From Deltaproteobacteria bacterium (GTDB lineage Bacteria; Myxococcota_A; UBA796; JAFGLY01), in the NCBI GenBank assembly GCA_016927815.1, contig JAFGLY010000125.1:1-64000 (forward strand): DNA of 64,000 bases, in the 5' to 3' direction. Shown piece after piece: positions 36,928-46,287 of the stretch. The notes under the pieces are model-generated. The model saw only the letters and a program-made list of their open reading frames with translations, made no database searches and was not told the origin of the DNA. Made by a program: the position numbers and the translations under genes. Each line of letters begins with the position of its first letter. Within the stretch, counting starts at the first letter, position 1.

Positions 36928-39426
36928 TCAGGGGCGTCTCAGGCCGGCGAGGAGCGCGTCCAGGCGCTTGCGGGTCTGGTCGTCGAACCGGTAGTCGACC
37001 CACATGCCCTGCCGGCCGTCGGGCGACCCTTCCGTTGCGTGGGACCGGACCACGCCCGGGAGGATCAGGGTCTCCGTGAGCCCGGGCGCGCTGACCTCGA
37101 ACACGCAGGCCCGGCCTATCGCGACGGGGTTCCGGGTGTGGACGAAGGCTCCGCCGCGGGCGAGGTTGTGCGTGAGATCCGCACCGAGGGCATCCACGCT
37201 CCGGTAGGTCATCTTGACGCGCGCCGGCTTGCGGGCGCGAATGGGTTCGGGGTCGGCCTCCGGTACGTCCGGGGGCTCGGGCGTCCCGCTGGGATCTGCG
37301 GCACCGGGATCCGGCCCGGGCTCCTCGAGAAGCGGCGCGTCGGGTTCGGGCATGGGCGTCTGCCGGTCCTCGTCGTCGAGGAAGGGCAGGGCCCCACCGG
37401 AAGCCTCCGAGAGGAGATCGAGGGGCGTGACGTCGTCGTCGCCCAGGGGCATCACGTCTTCTTCCCTCGGCGTGCCCGGCAGGGTCCGTTCCGCGTCGCC
37501 CTCGTACCGCAAGAGCCCCTCCACTCCCCCGTAGTCCTGGATGTCGCCCTCGTCCTCCTCGTCGCCCAGGGGCAGGAGCGTGGACTCCTCCATCTCGAAG
37601 GGCGGGAACACGGCCTGGGGAGCGACGGGCGGCGGTTCGGCGTCGGGGGGAGCCCCGCTGACCTCGGGCCGGTCGCGGTCCACGAGCCGTACGTCGCGGA
37701 CTGCTTCTGCGGCCCCGTCGGCCGGGCTCGTCGCCGGGGTCTCCTCGCCGGCCTCCGCCGAGGGTGCGACCCTGCGCCTGAGCACATCGAGGAGAGACCG
37801 GCGGCGGCGAACCCGCACGCCGGAGGCGAGGCTGGAATCCGTTCTTGGGGATCCAGAGGCGGAGGATGGGGGTACCTGATCGCCCTCCACCGTCACCTGG
37901 GGCACGGGGGCCTGGGTGGACCGATTGGCCACGTCCGCGTAGTTGCGGATGGTGATCTGCTTTCGTTCACCCGTTGCGGGGTCCGCGGCCTGGACGTGGA
38001 GCATTCCGTTGGAGTCGAGACGGAAGGTGACGTTGACCCTGGCTTCCATGCGCGGCGCGGGCCGGATGCCCTCCAGGAGGAACTCGCCCAGGAACTCGTT
38101 CTGTTGGGCCTTCAGGGCCTCTCCCTGCCGGACGGTGATCCGGACGCGGTCCTGGTTGTCGTGCACCGTGGCGAACGTGCGCGTCCGGCTGGCGGGGATC
38201 TTCGTGTTCCGCTGAAGGATGGGGGTGAAGAGCCCCCCGGCCGCATCGATCCCGAGGTCGAACGGCGTGACGTCCAGCAGGATGGGCTCGGCCGTCGCGC
38301 CCTCCTCCAGGGACGCCGCATGGATGGCCGCACCGATGGCCACGACCTCCTCGGGGTGTACGGAGCGGTTGGGCTCCCGCCCGAACAGGCCGGAGACGGC
38401 CTCCCGGATCTTGGGCATGCGCGTCTGTCCGCCGACCAGGATGACGTCGTCGATCTCTCCGAAGGCGAGCCCGGCGTCGGTGAGCGCCCGTCGCGTGGTC
38501 TCCAGGGTGCGTGCCACGAGGTCATCGACCAGGGACTCGAGGGTGGCCCGGGACACCACCATCTCCAGGTTCGAGGTCCCCGAGATCCGCGGGATGAGGA
38601 GGGTGGTGCGATCCGTGAACGACAGCTCGCACTTGGCCCGCTCGGCGGCGTCCTTGAGGCGCTGCAGGGCGCTCCGATCCTGGCGCAGGTCCACCCCGTG
38701 TTGGGACTGGAAGGCGTCTGCCAGGTGGTCCACGAGGCGGAAATCGAAATCCTCGCCGCCGAGGTAGGAGTCGCCCCGGGTGGCCATGATCTCGTAGTAC
38801 CCGCCGGAGATCCTCAGGATGCAGACGTCGAAGGTGCCGCCTCCGAGGTCGAAGACGACCACCGTGCGCTCGAGGTCCTTCCGGTAGCCGTAGGCGAGCG
38901 CCGCTGCCGTCGGCTCGTTCAGCAGGCGGTGGCACCGGAGACCCGCCATGCGGGCCGCGTCGAGGGTGGCCTGTCGCTGGGCGTGCGTGAAGTACGCCGG
39001 CACCGTGATGACGGCCTCCTCGACACGCTCCCCCAGGGCGCGCTCGGCGATCTGCTGCGCCACCTGCAGGAGGATGGCCGAGATCTCCGGGGGGGACAGG
39101 GACTCGTTCCCCAGCCTCATGCGGACGCCCCCGTCCGGTGCCGCTTCGATCTCGTAGGACACCCGTTCGCGTGCGTTCTCGACCTCGGGGGCGTCCCAGC
39201 GCCGCCCCATGAGTCGCTTGATGGCGTAGACGGTGCGCTCCGGGGCCGAGAGGATGAGGCTCCGGGCCGCGAGCCCCACGATGTACCGGCCCTCGCCCTT
39301 GGAGGACACGCACGAGGGCAGGACCTTGTAGCCCTTCTCGTCCTCCAGGACCTTCGGCCGGCCGTCCACGACCACGGCGACGGCCGTGTTCGTGGTGCCG
39401 AGGTCGATCCCGATGGTCCTGCTCAT
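36928..39426 (-). CDS. Hsp70/DnaK-like protein with C-terminal PilZ/TIGR02266-like domain
   Basis: IGIDLGTTNTAVAVV, VFDLGGGTFDV, LLNEPTAAALAYG, ILVGGQTRMPKI; C-term DLTHNLARGGAFVHTRNPVAIGRACVFEVSAPGLTETLILPGVVR. Confidence 0.88.
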   Translation of the reverse strand: MSRTIGIDLGTTNTAVAVVVDGRPKVLEDEKGYKVLPSCVSSKGEGRYIVGLAARSLILSAPERTVYAIKRLMGRRWDAPEVENARERVSYEIEAAPDGGVRMRLGNESLSPPEISAILLQVAQQIAERALGERVEEAVITVPAYFTHAQRQATLDAARMAGLRCHRLLNEPTAAALAYGYRKDLERTVVVFDLGGGTFDVCILRISGGYYEIMATRGDSYLGGEDFDFRLVDHLADAFQSQHGVDLRQDRSALQRLKDAAERAKCELSFTDRTTLLIPRISGTSNLEMVVSRATLESLVDDLVARTLETTRRALTDAGLAFGEIDDVILVGGQTRMPKIREAVSGLFGREPNRSVHPEEVVAIGAAIHAASLEEGATAEPILLDVTPFDLGIDAAGGLFTPILQRNTKIPASRTRTFATVHDNQDRVRITVRQGEALKAQQNEFLGEFLLEGIRPAPRMEARVNVTFRLDSNGMLHVQAADPATGERKQITIRNYADVANRSTQAPVPQVTVEGDQVPPSSASGSPRTDSSLASGVRVRRRRSLLDVLRRRVAPSAEAGEETPATSPADGAAEAVRDVRLVDRDRPEVSGAPPDAEPPPVAPQAVFPPFEMEESTLLPLGDEEDEGDIQDYGGVEGLLRYEGDAERTLPGTPREEDVMPLGDDDVTPLDLLSEASGGALPFLDDEDRQTPMPEPDAPLLEEPGPDPGAADPSGTPEPPDVPEADPEPIRARKPARVKMTYRSVDALGADLTHNLARGGAFVHTRNPVAIGRACVFEVSAPGLTETLILPGVVRSHATEGSPDGRQGMWVDYRFDDQTRKRLDALLAGLRRP

Positions 39427-39505
39427 GTGCGGCCGGCGCTTGGTGGGAGGGGGAGTCTAGCCCTCCCATCGGTCCGGGGAAAGGGTCGGGTACGAACCCG
39501 CCGGG

Positions 39506-40150
39506 TCAGAGCTGTCCGTTCCTGTCCGGGGTCGGCGGGGGCGGTTCCTGGGGGCGAGGCTCCCGGGTGCGCAGTCTCTTCGTGGCTGCCTCGATCTGGA
39601 TCGCGACGCCGGGAACCACCTGGAAGGGAATGTCCCCGAGGACGTACGACCCGGAGGGCAGAAGACCCTCGAAGCGCCCTTCGTTCCGCAGGCGGGTGGC
39701 GGCGAACTCCACCGCCGCTCGCTGGTCCGGGGCGAACGGCAGGGCTTCCGCGCGCAGCTCCACGCCCTTGGGGGGGTTGGTGCTCAGGACCACCTTTCCG
39801 TACAGGGTGTCCAGGGCCCACAACCAGTCGACCACTTCCTTGGAGGCCTCGAGCACGGCGGCCTTCCTCAGACGCTCGTACGAGGCGGCGGCATCGCCCA
39901 GGCCCCGTGCGGCGTAGGCCCCGTTGAGGAGGTCCCGGAACTCGAGCGCCACGGCGAGCGCTTCGCAGGCCCGGAACTTGTGCTCGGCGCCCACCCAGAT
40001 CTGACGCTCCACCAGGCGTTGGAGCTCGTCGGAGAGGCGGTGGTGCTCGGCGGCCACCACAGCGGGGTCCGAGTTCGCAGGCGCCTCCTCCCTTCCGGCC
40101 AGGGCCGACAGGGCTGCCAACAGGATGCAGATCGAGGGACCGGTGGGCAT
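39506..40150 (-). CDS. Hypothetical secreted protein
   Basis: 214 aa ORF with signal-like N-term. Confidence 0.6.
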   Translation of the reverse strand: MPTGPSICILLAALSALAGREEAPANSDPAVVAAEHHRLSDELQRLVERQIWVGAEHKFRACEALAVALEFRDLLNGAYAARGLGDAAASYERLRKAAVLEASKEVVDWLWALDTLYGKVVLSTNPPKGVELRAEALPFAPDQRAAVEFAATRLRNEGRFEGLLPSGSYVLGDIPFQVVPGVAIQIEAATKRLRTREPRPQEPPPPTPDRNGQL

Positions 40151-40244
40151 CGCGTTGCCTCGTGGATCTCTTCCTCTATCCTCCGACCCGGACCGGCGCC
40201 TCCATCATCCTCTCCCGGCTGCCCTCGCGGGCGGGCTCCGTGCT

Positions 40245-41162
40245 ATGGAGAACCGGTCCAGCGCCCTGTGCGCCCTCTCCCCTCCCACCGCATTGACCCT
40301 CCTCCCCTCCGACCCGGCCTGCGCCGGGCCCTTCCAGACGGCTTTCTGGCTCACCCTTCCTCACGGTGTCGCGGTCGGGATCGCGCTCCCGGAGCACCCC
40401 GGCGCTGGGGGGCAGGCCGTACCCGAGTCCGTACTGGCTCGCCTCCTGCCCGAGGAGCGCGCTATCGCACGCACCTTGAGGGGCCATCGTGTCCTCCGCT
40501 GGGTGGGCGGCCGGCTCGCGCTGCACGAGGCGCTGCGCCACCTGTGGGCGGATCCGGTGCCCCTCCTGCCGCTGCCGGGTGGCGGCGTGGAGGGTCCCCC
40601 GGGATTCACCGTGTCGGTGAGCCACAAGCGGACGCTCGCGGTGGGCATGGCTGCGCGATCCGCAGGCGGCACGCTCGGTGTGGACCTGGAGGACGTGATG
40701 CCCACACGTCTCCACGTGGCGCCGGTCGTCCTGAGGCCCGAGGAGATCGACCTCGTACGCCACCTGTCCCCCGAGCGCCGCTGGCTGTCGATGCTGGTCC
40801 GCTTCTCGATCAAGGAGGCCCTCTACAAGGCCCTGTTCCCCCACCTGTCCCGCTTCGTGGGCTTCCAGGAGGCCTTTGTGGTGCTGGCTCCGAACGGCTC
40901 GGCCCGAGTGCAGTTGTCCCTCGAGGGCCAGGAGGGTCCCTTTCGGGTAGAGGCACGCTACCACTGGCTCCCAGGCCGCGTGCTCTCGTCGGTGCGCGTG
41001 TGGCCCGAAGCGTCCCGGTCCACGCAGCAGAGCCCCGCGGGCGCCGCGTCCGGCCTCCCCGACGACGCCGGGGGAACGGCCCAGGGCAATGGGTCTCTTG
41101 CACGCGGAGGCCCTCTCTCCTACACTGACGCACCCCCGCACCCGGAGCACCTCCATGGCTGA
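40245..41162 (+). CDS. 4'-phosphopantetheinyl transferase (EntD/Sfp-like)
   Basis: FTVSVSHKRTLAVGMAA, GVDLEDV, FSIKEALYKALFPHLSRFVGFQEAFV. Confidence 0.85.
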   Translation: MENRSSALCALSPPTALTLLPSDPACAGPFQTAFWLTLPHGVAVGIALPEHPGAGGQAVPESVLARLLPEERAIARTLRGHRVLRWVGGRLALHEALRHLWADPVPLLPLPGGGVEGPPGFTVSVSHKRTLAVGMAARSAGGTLGVDLEDVMPTRLHVAPVVLRPEEIDLVRHLSPERRWLSMLVRFSIKEALYKALFPHLSRFVGFQEAFVVLAPNGSARVQLSLEGQEGPFRVEARYHWLPGRVLSSVRVWPEASRSTQQSPAGAASGLPDDAGGTAQGNGSLARGGPLSYTDAPPHPEHLHG

Positions 41163-42081
41163 CCCGAACGTCTCCTCGATACCCTCCCTGTACAAGCGGT
41201 GGAGGAGCGGCGAGGGCGAGGCCGGTCAGGAGATGGCCCAACGGTTCAGCGACTGGTACTACGCCCTCACCGCGTCCCGCCTCGGCGAGCAGGCGGGCCG
41301 GGATCCCCTCCAGCGCTCCTGCGAACGTTTTTCCCAGGAGATCCTCGCGATTTCGAGTGCCAACGAGTTGGTGGAGTGGGCCCACGGCGTGGTCGTCTCC
41401 GAGATGGAACGTGCCGGATCCCGCATCCGGGGAGGCGACTTTCCCAGCACCCTGACCCAACGCCGGCCGCCCTCCGAGATCCTCGCGGGGGCCTGGAAGG
41501 ATCTCCCCCGAGAGAGCCTCGCCCTCTTGTCCCACGCCTACGACGCCTCCTACTCCATGGACCAGATCGTGCAGGAGGCCGAGGGCATGGGCGGGTACCC
41601 CGTCGCCGTCCTCCAGGCCCGCCTGGACCTGAAGCGCTGGCTGCGCGATGCCTGCGGCGTTCCGTTCGTCGTCGTGCCCGACACCCCGCACCTCGACTCC
41701 GCACCCCTCCCCGTGTACGAGGCGGGTCGGATGACGAATCCCAAGGAGGAGTCTCGCTTCGAGCGCTGGCTGCTCACGCGGGAGGACCAGTGCCGCGACA
41801 TCGCGGAGTTCGCACCCTTCGCCCTCTCCATCCGTAGCGGCTCGCTGGCTCGTTCGGCCCCGCCCGCAGCGCCCGAGAGTGCGCCCCCCCGGCGACCCGC
41901 CAGCCCGCCGCCTGCCCGACCGGCGGCCGGGGCCGCGCCCCGACCCGCCTCCCCACCCATGAGGGAGACCGCACCCACCTTTCCCGAGCGCAGGCGTTCC
42001 CCCATCCTCCTCTTCGGCGGCCTCGCCTTCGTCGTCCTGGTGGGGATCCTCCTGGTGCTCCTCATCGCGTTGCGGTCCTGA
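41155..42081 (+). CDS. Hypothetical protein with C-terminal TM anchor
   Basis: Pro/Ala-rich linker then SPILLFGGLAFVVLVGILLVLLIALRS. Confidence 0.65.
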   Translation: MADPNVSSIPSLYKRWRSGEGEAGQEMAQRFSDWYYALTASRLGEQAGRDPLQRSCERFSQEILAISSANELVEWAHGVVVSEMERAGSRIRGGDFPSTLTQRRPPSEILAGAWKDLPRESLALLSHAYDASYSMDQIVQEAEGMGGYPVAVLQARLDLKRWLRDACGVPFVVVPDTPHLDSAPLPVYEAGRMTNPKEESRFERWLLTREDQCRDIAEFAPFALSIRSGSLARSAPPAAPESAPPRRPASPPPARPAAGAAPRPASPPMRETAPTFPERRRSPILLFGGLAFVVLVGILLVLLIALRS

Positions 42082-42084
42082 GGC

Positions 42085-42924
42085 ATGTCCGATCGCGACC
42101 GATCCGAACCTGCCGTGTGGGGGGTCGATCGGGCCTCCCTCGCCGCCATGAGGTTGTCCCGGGTCCGGCAGGCCTACGAGGCCGAGGACCTGTGGACCGC
42201 CGTACTGGAGGCCGAGGAGATCCTCGACGATAAACCCGACGACGTCGAAGCCCTGGAACTTCTCGGAGACGCCGAGCTGGACCTGGGCCACGGCCGAGAG
42301 GCCGAGCTGATCTTCGCGCGGCTCCGAGGGTCCGACGAACGCAACCCGACCTACCTGTCGGGCCTCGCCATCGCACGCTTCCTGTCCGTGGACTTCGAGG
42401 GCGCCCTGGCGGCTGCGACCGCCGCGCTGGCGATCTCCCCGGACGACGCCGAGGCCCATGCCTACGCGGGGCTGTCCCTGGAACGCCTGGGTCGGTACGA
42501 GGAGGCGGCCGGCCACGTCTCGGAGGCCGCCCGGATCGATCCGGAGGGGTTCCCTTCCCCCCTTGCGGTCGAGGACGTGTCCTGGAACGGGCTCCTGCAG
42601 CGAGCCTTGGACGGTCTCCCCGAGGCCTTTCAGCCCTTCTACCGCCGCGTCCCGGTGGTCTGGCACCACTACCCGGACCCGGCGGTCCTGCGTGCCGCCG
42701 ATCCCCCGCTCTCTCCCTTCTCCCTTGCTCTCTACGAGGGCACACCGCCCCCGGAAGGCGAGCCCCGGGTCGACCCCCGGTCGGTGCGCGCCTACCGCGG
42801 CAACCTCCTGCGGTTCGCACGGGACATGGCCCGCCTGGAGGAGGATTTCTCCCTGGCACTGGCCTTCGAGGCCGCAAGTTGGCTGGGCATCGAGCTTCCC
42901 CTCCGCCTGGAGGCCGGCCGGTGA
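42085..42924 (+). CDS. TPR protein with C-terminal zincin-like (DUF1025-type) domain lacking HExxH
   Basis: TPR repeats; C-term LALYEG...RAYRGNLLRFARDMARLEEDFSLALAFEAASWLGIEL. Confidence 0.65.
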   Translation: MSDRDRSEPAVWGVDRASLAAMRLSRVRQAYEAEDLWTAVLEAEEILDDKPDDVEALELLGDAELDLGHGREAELIFARLRGSDERNPTYLSGLAIARFLSVDFEGALAAATAALAISPDDAEAHAYAGLSLERLGRYEEAAGHVSEAARIDPEGFPSPLAVEDVSWNGLLQRALDGLPEAFQPFYRRVPVVWHHYPDPAVLRAADPPLSPFSLALYEGTPPPEGEPRVDPRSVRAYRGNLLRFARDMARLEEDFSLALAFEAASWLGIELPLRLEAGR

Positions 42925-43685
42925 GGGTCACCATCCTGGGCAGCGGCACCCATGTCCCGGATCCCGATCGGGGTCCGGCCGGCTTCCTCGTGGAGGAGGG
43001 CGGAGCCCGCGTACTGGTGGACGGCGGTTCAGGCACCATCGGGCGCCTCGCGCGGGCGGGCGTGGACGCCCGGGACCTCGACGCGCTGGTCTATACCCAC
43101 CGCCATGTGGATCACTGCGCGGATCTCGCGCCCATCCTCTTCACGCTCTGCGTACCGTCGGCCACGGTGCGGACGCGCGAACTGCCCGTCTGGGCCGGAG
43201 AGGGCTTCGCCTCCTTCCTGGCCGCTCTCCAGGCCGCCTGGGGTTCCTGGATCGTTCCCTCGACCTTCCCCCTCCGGGTCGTGGAACTGCCGCTCGACGG
43301 CCCGGGTCGGGCCGACCTCCCCGGAGGGCTCGTGCTGGACACCCTTCCCGCCCTCCACTCAGCGGGCGCGCTCCACCTGAAGTTCACGGCTCCCGACCGC
43401 CGAACGGTCGTCTTCTCAGGCGACACCGCCCCTTCGGCGGGCCTGGTCGATCTGGCGCGGGGCTGCGACCTGCTCGTCTGCGAGTGCTCTCTCGAGGACG
43501 GCCAGGACGTTCCCGGGCACCTTGCGCCAACGGACGTGGCCGCGCTGGCGACGCAGGCCCGCCCCGGGCGGCTGGTGCTCACGCACATGTACCCGCGTGA
43601 ACATCCCGACGGAGACGTGGTTCGAATCGCGTCCACCGGCGTGCCCACCCTCCGCGCACGGGATGGGGATGCCTTCGACCTGTAG
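42921..43685 (+). CDS. Metallo-beta-lactamase fold hydrolase (RNase Z-like)
   Basis: VTILGSGTHVPDPDRGPAGFLV, VDGGSGTIGRLARAG, YTHRHVDHCADL, VVFSGDTAPS, LTHMYP; GTGA overlap with upstream gene. Confidence 0.85.
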   Translation: MRVTILGSGTHVPDPDRGPAGFLVEEGGARVLVDGGSGTIGRLARAGVDARDLDALVYTHRHVDHCADLAPILFTLCVPSATVRTRELPVWAGEGFASFLAALQAAWGSWIVPSTFPLRVVELPLDGPGRADLPGGLVLDTLPALHSAGALHLKFTAPDRRTVVFSGDTAPSAGLVDLARGCDLLVCECSLEDGQDVPGHLAPTDVAALATQARPGRLVLTHMYPREHPDGDVVRIASTGVPTLRARDGDAFDL

Positions 43686-44544
43686 CCCGATCCTCCTGGC
43701 CGCCATCCTCTGGGGGGGCGCCTGCAGCCGGGATCCGGCCCGGGCACAGACCGATCGCGAAACCTACGTGGCCCTCCTCCGCAGCTCGGACACGCCCATC
43801 GCTGAGCGCATGGATCGGTGCCTGGAACTTGCGGATCCGGCTTTGCGGAGCGACTGCGCCCTCGTGACCGCGGAGGCAGCTCCGCGGCAGGGCGCAGGCC
43901 GCATCGAGGCATGGTGCGACCGGGTCCCGGCGGGCACATGGCGTGACGAGTGCTGGTTTCAGGCCTCCGAGCAGGCCCGTCGCGCGGGCGACTGGATGCG
44001 CGCCTTGGCCCTGTGCCGTGAAACGGGTCCGTTCTCCACGGACTGCAGGCAGCACCTCTGGCAGCTCGCGCTCCATGCCAGTGTGCCGCCGGAGGGCCCG
44101 GCCGGCTTCGCCACCCACCTCGAGACGGCTCGGGAGGTGTTCGAACGGTTCCGCCCCCTGCTCGCCGAGGATCCGGAATTCGAGGAGCGGTTCTGGCTTC
44201 GGTGGTTCCAGGAGGGATTCGAGCAGGGCCTCGGCCTCGACGTGTCCGCCTGCGATCCCCTGCCCGTCCGGGACGCCGCACGGTGCCGACTCGCAGCCAC
44301 CCACGTCTACCGGACCCGCCTGGATCGATCCCTGCTCACCTCCGCACCCAGCCTGGCCGGGTTCTGCGACCGAGCGACCAAAGACCCCACGGTCGCGGGC
44401 GTCCTGGGATTCGAGTTCGGCCTGGTGGAGGGGAATCCGGGCAGCATCGCCACGCCTTCTCCGGTGCTGGACGAGGTCGTCGTCCAGGAGTACCGTCGCC
44501 TTTGCGACGCGCCCACACCTACCGGACGTGCGCGCCCACCCTGA
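43663..44544 (+). CDS. Hypothetical Cys-containing lipoprotein
   Basis: LLAAILWGGACSRD lipobox-like; multiple Cys; start overlaps MBL gene. Confidence 0.6.
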   Translation: MGMPSTCSPILLAAILWGGACSRDPARAQTDRETYVALLRSSDTPIAERMDRCLELADPALRSDCALVTAEAAPRQGAGRIEAWCDRVPAGTWRDECWFQASEQARRAGDWMRALALCRETGPFSTDCRQHLWQLALHASVPPEGPAGFATHLETAREVFERFRPLLAEDPEFEERFWLRWFQEGFEQGLGLDVSACDPLPVRDAARCRLAATHVYRTRLDRSLLTSAPSLAGFCDRATKDPTVAGVLGFEFGLVEGNPGSIATPSPVLDEVVVQEYRRLCDAPTPTGRARPP

Positions 44545-45112
44545 GCGCGGCTCCCACGAGCCACCAGTCGTCCAGGGCGCTGCCCGGCTCGGTGCCGGGG
44601 CCCCGGGCGCTGCCCCAGGAGGCCCGGATCGCGAGGTCGAGGAAGCCGGGGTTCGACGGGTGCCCCACCCGGCGGCGGGCCCCCGCCTCGAACGTGGCCA
44701 TGGGCACCGCGTACGACGCGCTCCAGAAGTCGTCGAGATCCAGGCGCCCGAACCCGACGGATGCGAGTCCGCCCCACGTCGCCTGCGGATCGGGCCGGAT
44801 CGCCACGAGCATCCCCCAGTGGACATAGGAGAACGGGAACACCCGCACGGCCTCCTCACCCACCTCTCGCGCCTCCTGCCGCACGATCGCGCTGCCCTCG
44901 GCAAAGAGGCTGGCACCCACCCTCGGTCCGGGGATGTCCCGGGAGTCGGGGAAGGCCTCGAACCGGACCTGCCACGCGGTGTGGATCCCAGGCCGGGGCC
45001 ACTCGCCCAACAGGCTCCCCGCGCCGATCCCCGCAGACAGGTCCGTGCCGAAGGACCCGCCGTCCTGGGCCGAGGCGGCGACGACGAGCGGGAGCAGGGA
45101 GAGAAGCGCCAT
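44519..45112 (-). CDS. Hypothetical secreted/outer-membrane beta-barrel-like protein
   Basis: Signal peptide; alternating hydrophobic Gly/aromatic strands; converges with upstream gene. Confidence 0.5.
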   Translation of the reverse strand: MALLSLLPLVVAASAQDGGSFGTDLSAGIGAGSLLGEWPRPGIHTAWQVRFEAFPDSRDIPGPRVGASLFAEGSAIVRQEAREVGEEAVRVFPFSYVHWGMLVAIRPDPQATWGGLASVGFGRLDLDDFWSASYAVPMATFEAGARRRVGHPSNPGFLDLAIRASWGSARGPGTEPGSALDDWWLVGAALRVGAHVR

Positions 45113-45178
45113 CCTGGTCCCCGTATCCGCCCCCGGTCGGCTTCGCGACGGTCCAGCCGTCCCAGTCCCTCGAGGCGT

Positions 45179-46255
45179 TCAGTACCCGATCTCCAACTGG
45201 AGACCGTCGAACCAGGCCGTACCGCTCATGGTGCAGGCCATCGCCACCTGTACGTACGCGGTATCGGCGGGCGCCACCCCCCGCACGACGAACTCCCTCC
45301 AGTCCATGTCTCCGGTGGGTACCTCGGCCTCCACCGGCCGGCCCACGGGCGCACCCGAGATGTCCAGCCACACGAGTGCGAACTGGAAGATCCTCTCCTG
45401 GTCGCGCTCCTTCCGCACGAACCGGGTTCGGATGTGTCCGCGGAGCACGAGCGACGTGCCGGGCGCGATGGTGACCACCTGGGACACCTGGGGCCACGAA
45501 CGGGTGCGGGCGTCCGCGTGGAAGCGCAGGCTGGCCCTACCGTCCATGGCCACGTCGGGATCCATGGTCACCTCGGCGGCCGGGAGCGGGTTGCCCTTCT
45601 CCACGAGCGTGGCGATCTGCCAGTGCCTGGCCAGGTCCCGGTCCTCGAAGGAGGCGTCCTCGAGGGGAACCCGGGTGCCCGGCCCCGACGTGATCTCGGC
45701 CGGACGGGCGTGGAACCGCGTGGCCAGGCGATCCCGGGCCCTCTCCTCCCGGGTCGGGGCCGGCGGGATCGCGAGGGTCACCTCTCGGCTGTCCTTCCGG
45801 CCGATCATCTCGAACCTCAAGGTCGCCCCGCCCACGGTCCCGATTCTCACGGCCGTCAGGGAACGGGCCTTCAGGCCGTAGAGGTCGGCGATTGCCTCCA
45901 ACCGTTGCCGCTCGAGGTCGCTCCAGGTCTCAGCGTTGCGGACCACGGTCTGCCCGGCGCGCAGATCCGACATCCGGGTGGCGGGCAGCACCGCCACCCA
46001 GGCGAGCACCGCCGCGATCTTCTCGTCGAGCACCTCGTCCACCAGCACCGGATCCGCGCCCGCCAGCAGGAAGAGCGCCCCCTCGGACAGGTCCCGGGCC
46101 TGCAACATGCGCACCAGCCGGTCCTGTGGACTGTCGTCCTCCATGCGGGCGATGGTCTCCGCAGCGACGCGGTCGTCGTCGGTGGTCGGGGGGGGCGGGT
46201 CCGCGATGGCGGCGAGGGGAATCGTCCAGGCGAGCATGAGCGGGATCCAACGCAC
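45179..46255 (-). CDS. Hypothetical secreted protein with C-terminal carbohydrate-binding-like beta-sandwich
   Basis: Signal peptide MRWIPLMLAWTIPLAAIADPP; SFEDRDLARHWQ...ASLRFHADARTRSWPQVSQVVTI...WFDGLQLEIGY. Confidence 0.6.
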   Translation of the reverse strand: MRWIPLMLAWTIPLAAIADPPPPTTDDDRVAAETIARMEDDSPQDRLVRMLQARDLSEGALFLLAGADPVLVDEVLDEKIAAVLAWVAVLPATRMSDLRAGQTVVRNAETWSDLERQRLEAIADLYGLKARSLTAVRIGTVGGATLRFEMIGRKDSREVTLAIPPAPTREERARDRLATRFHARPAEITSGPGTRVPLEDASFEDRDLARHWQIATLVEKGNPLPAAEVTMDPDVAMDGRASLRFHADARTRSWPQVSQVVTIAPGTSLVLRGHIRTRFVRKERDQERIFQFALVWLDISGAPVGRPVEAEVPTGDMDWREFVVRGVAPADTAYVQVAMACTMSGTAWFDGLQLEIGY

Positions 46256-46287
46256 GGACCACCTCCGCTGGCGAGCCTACCACGGTG

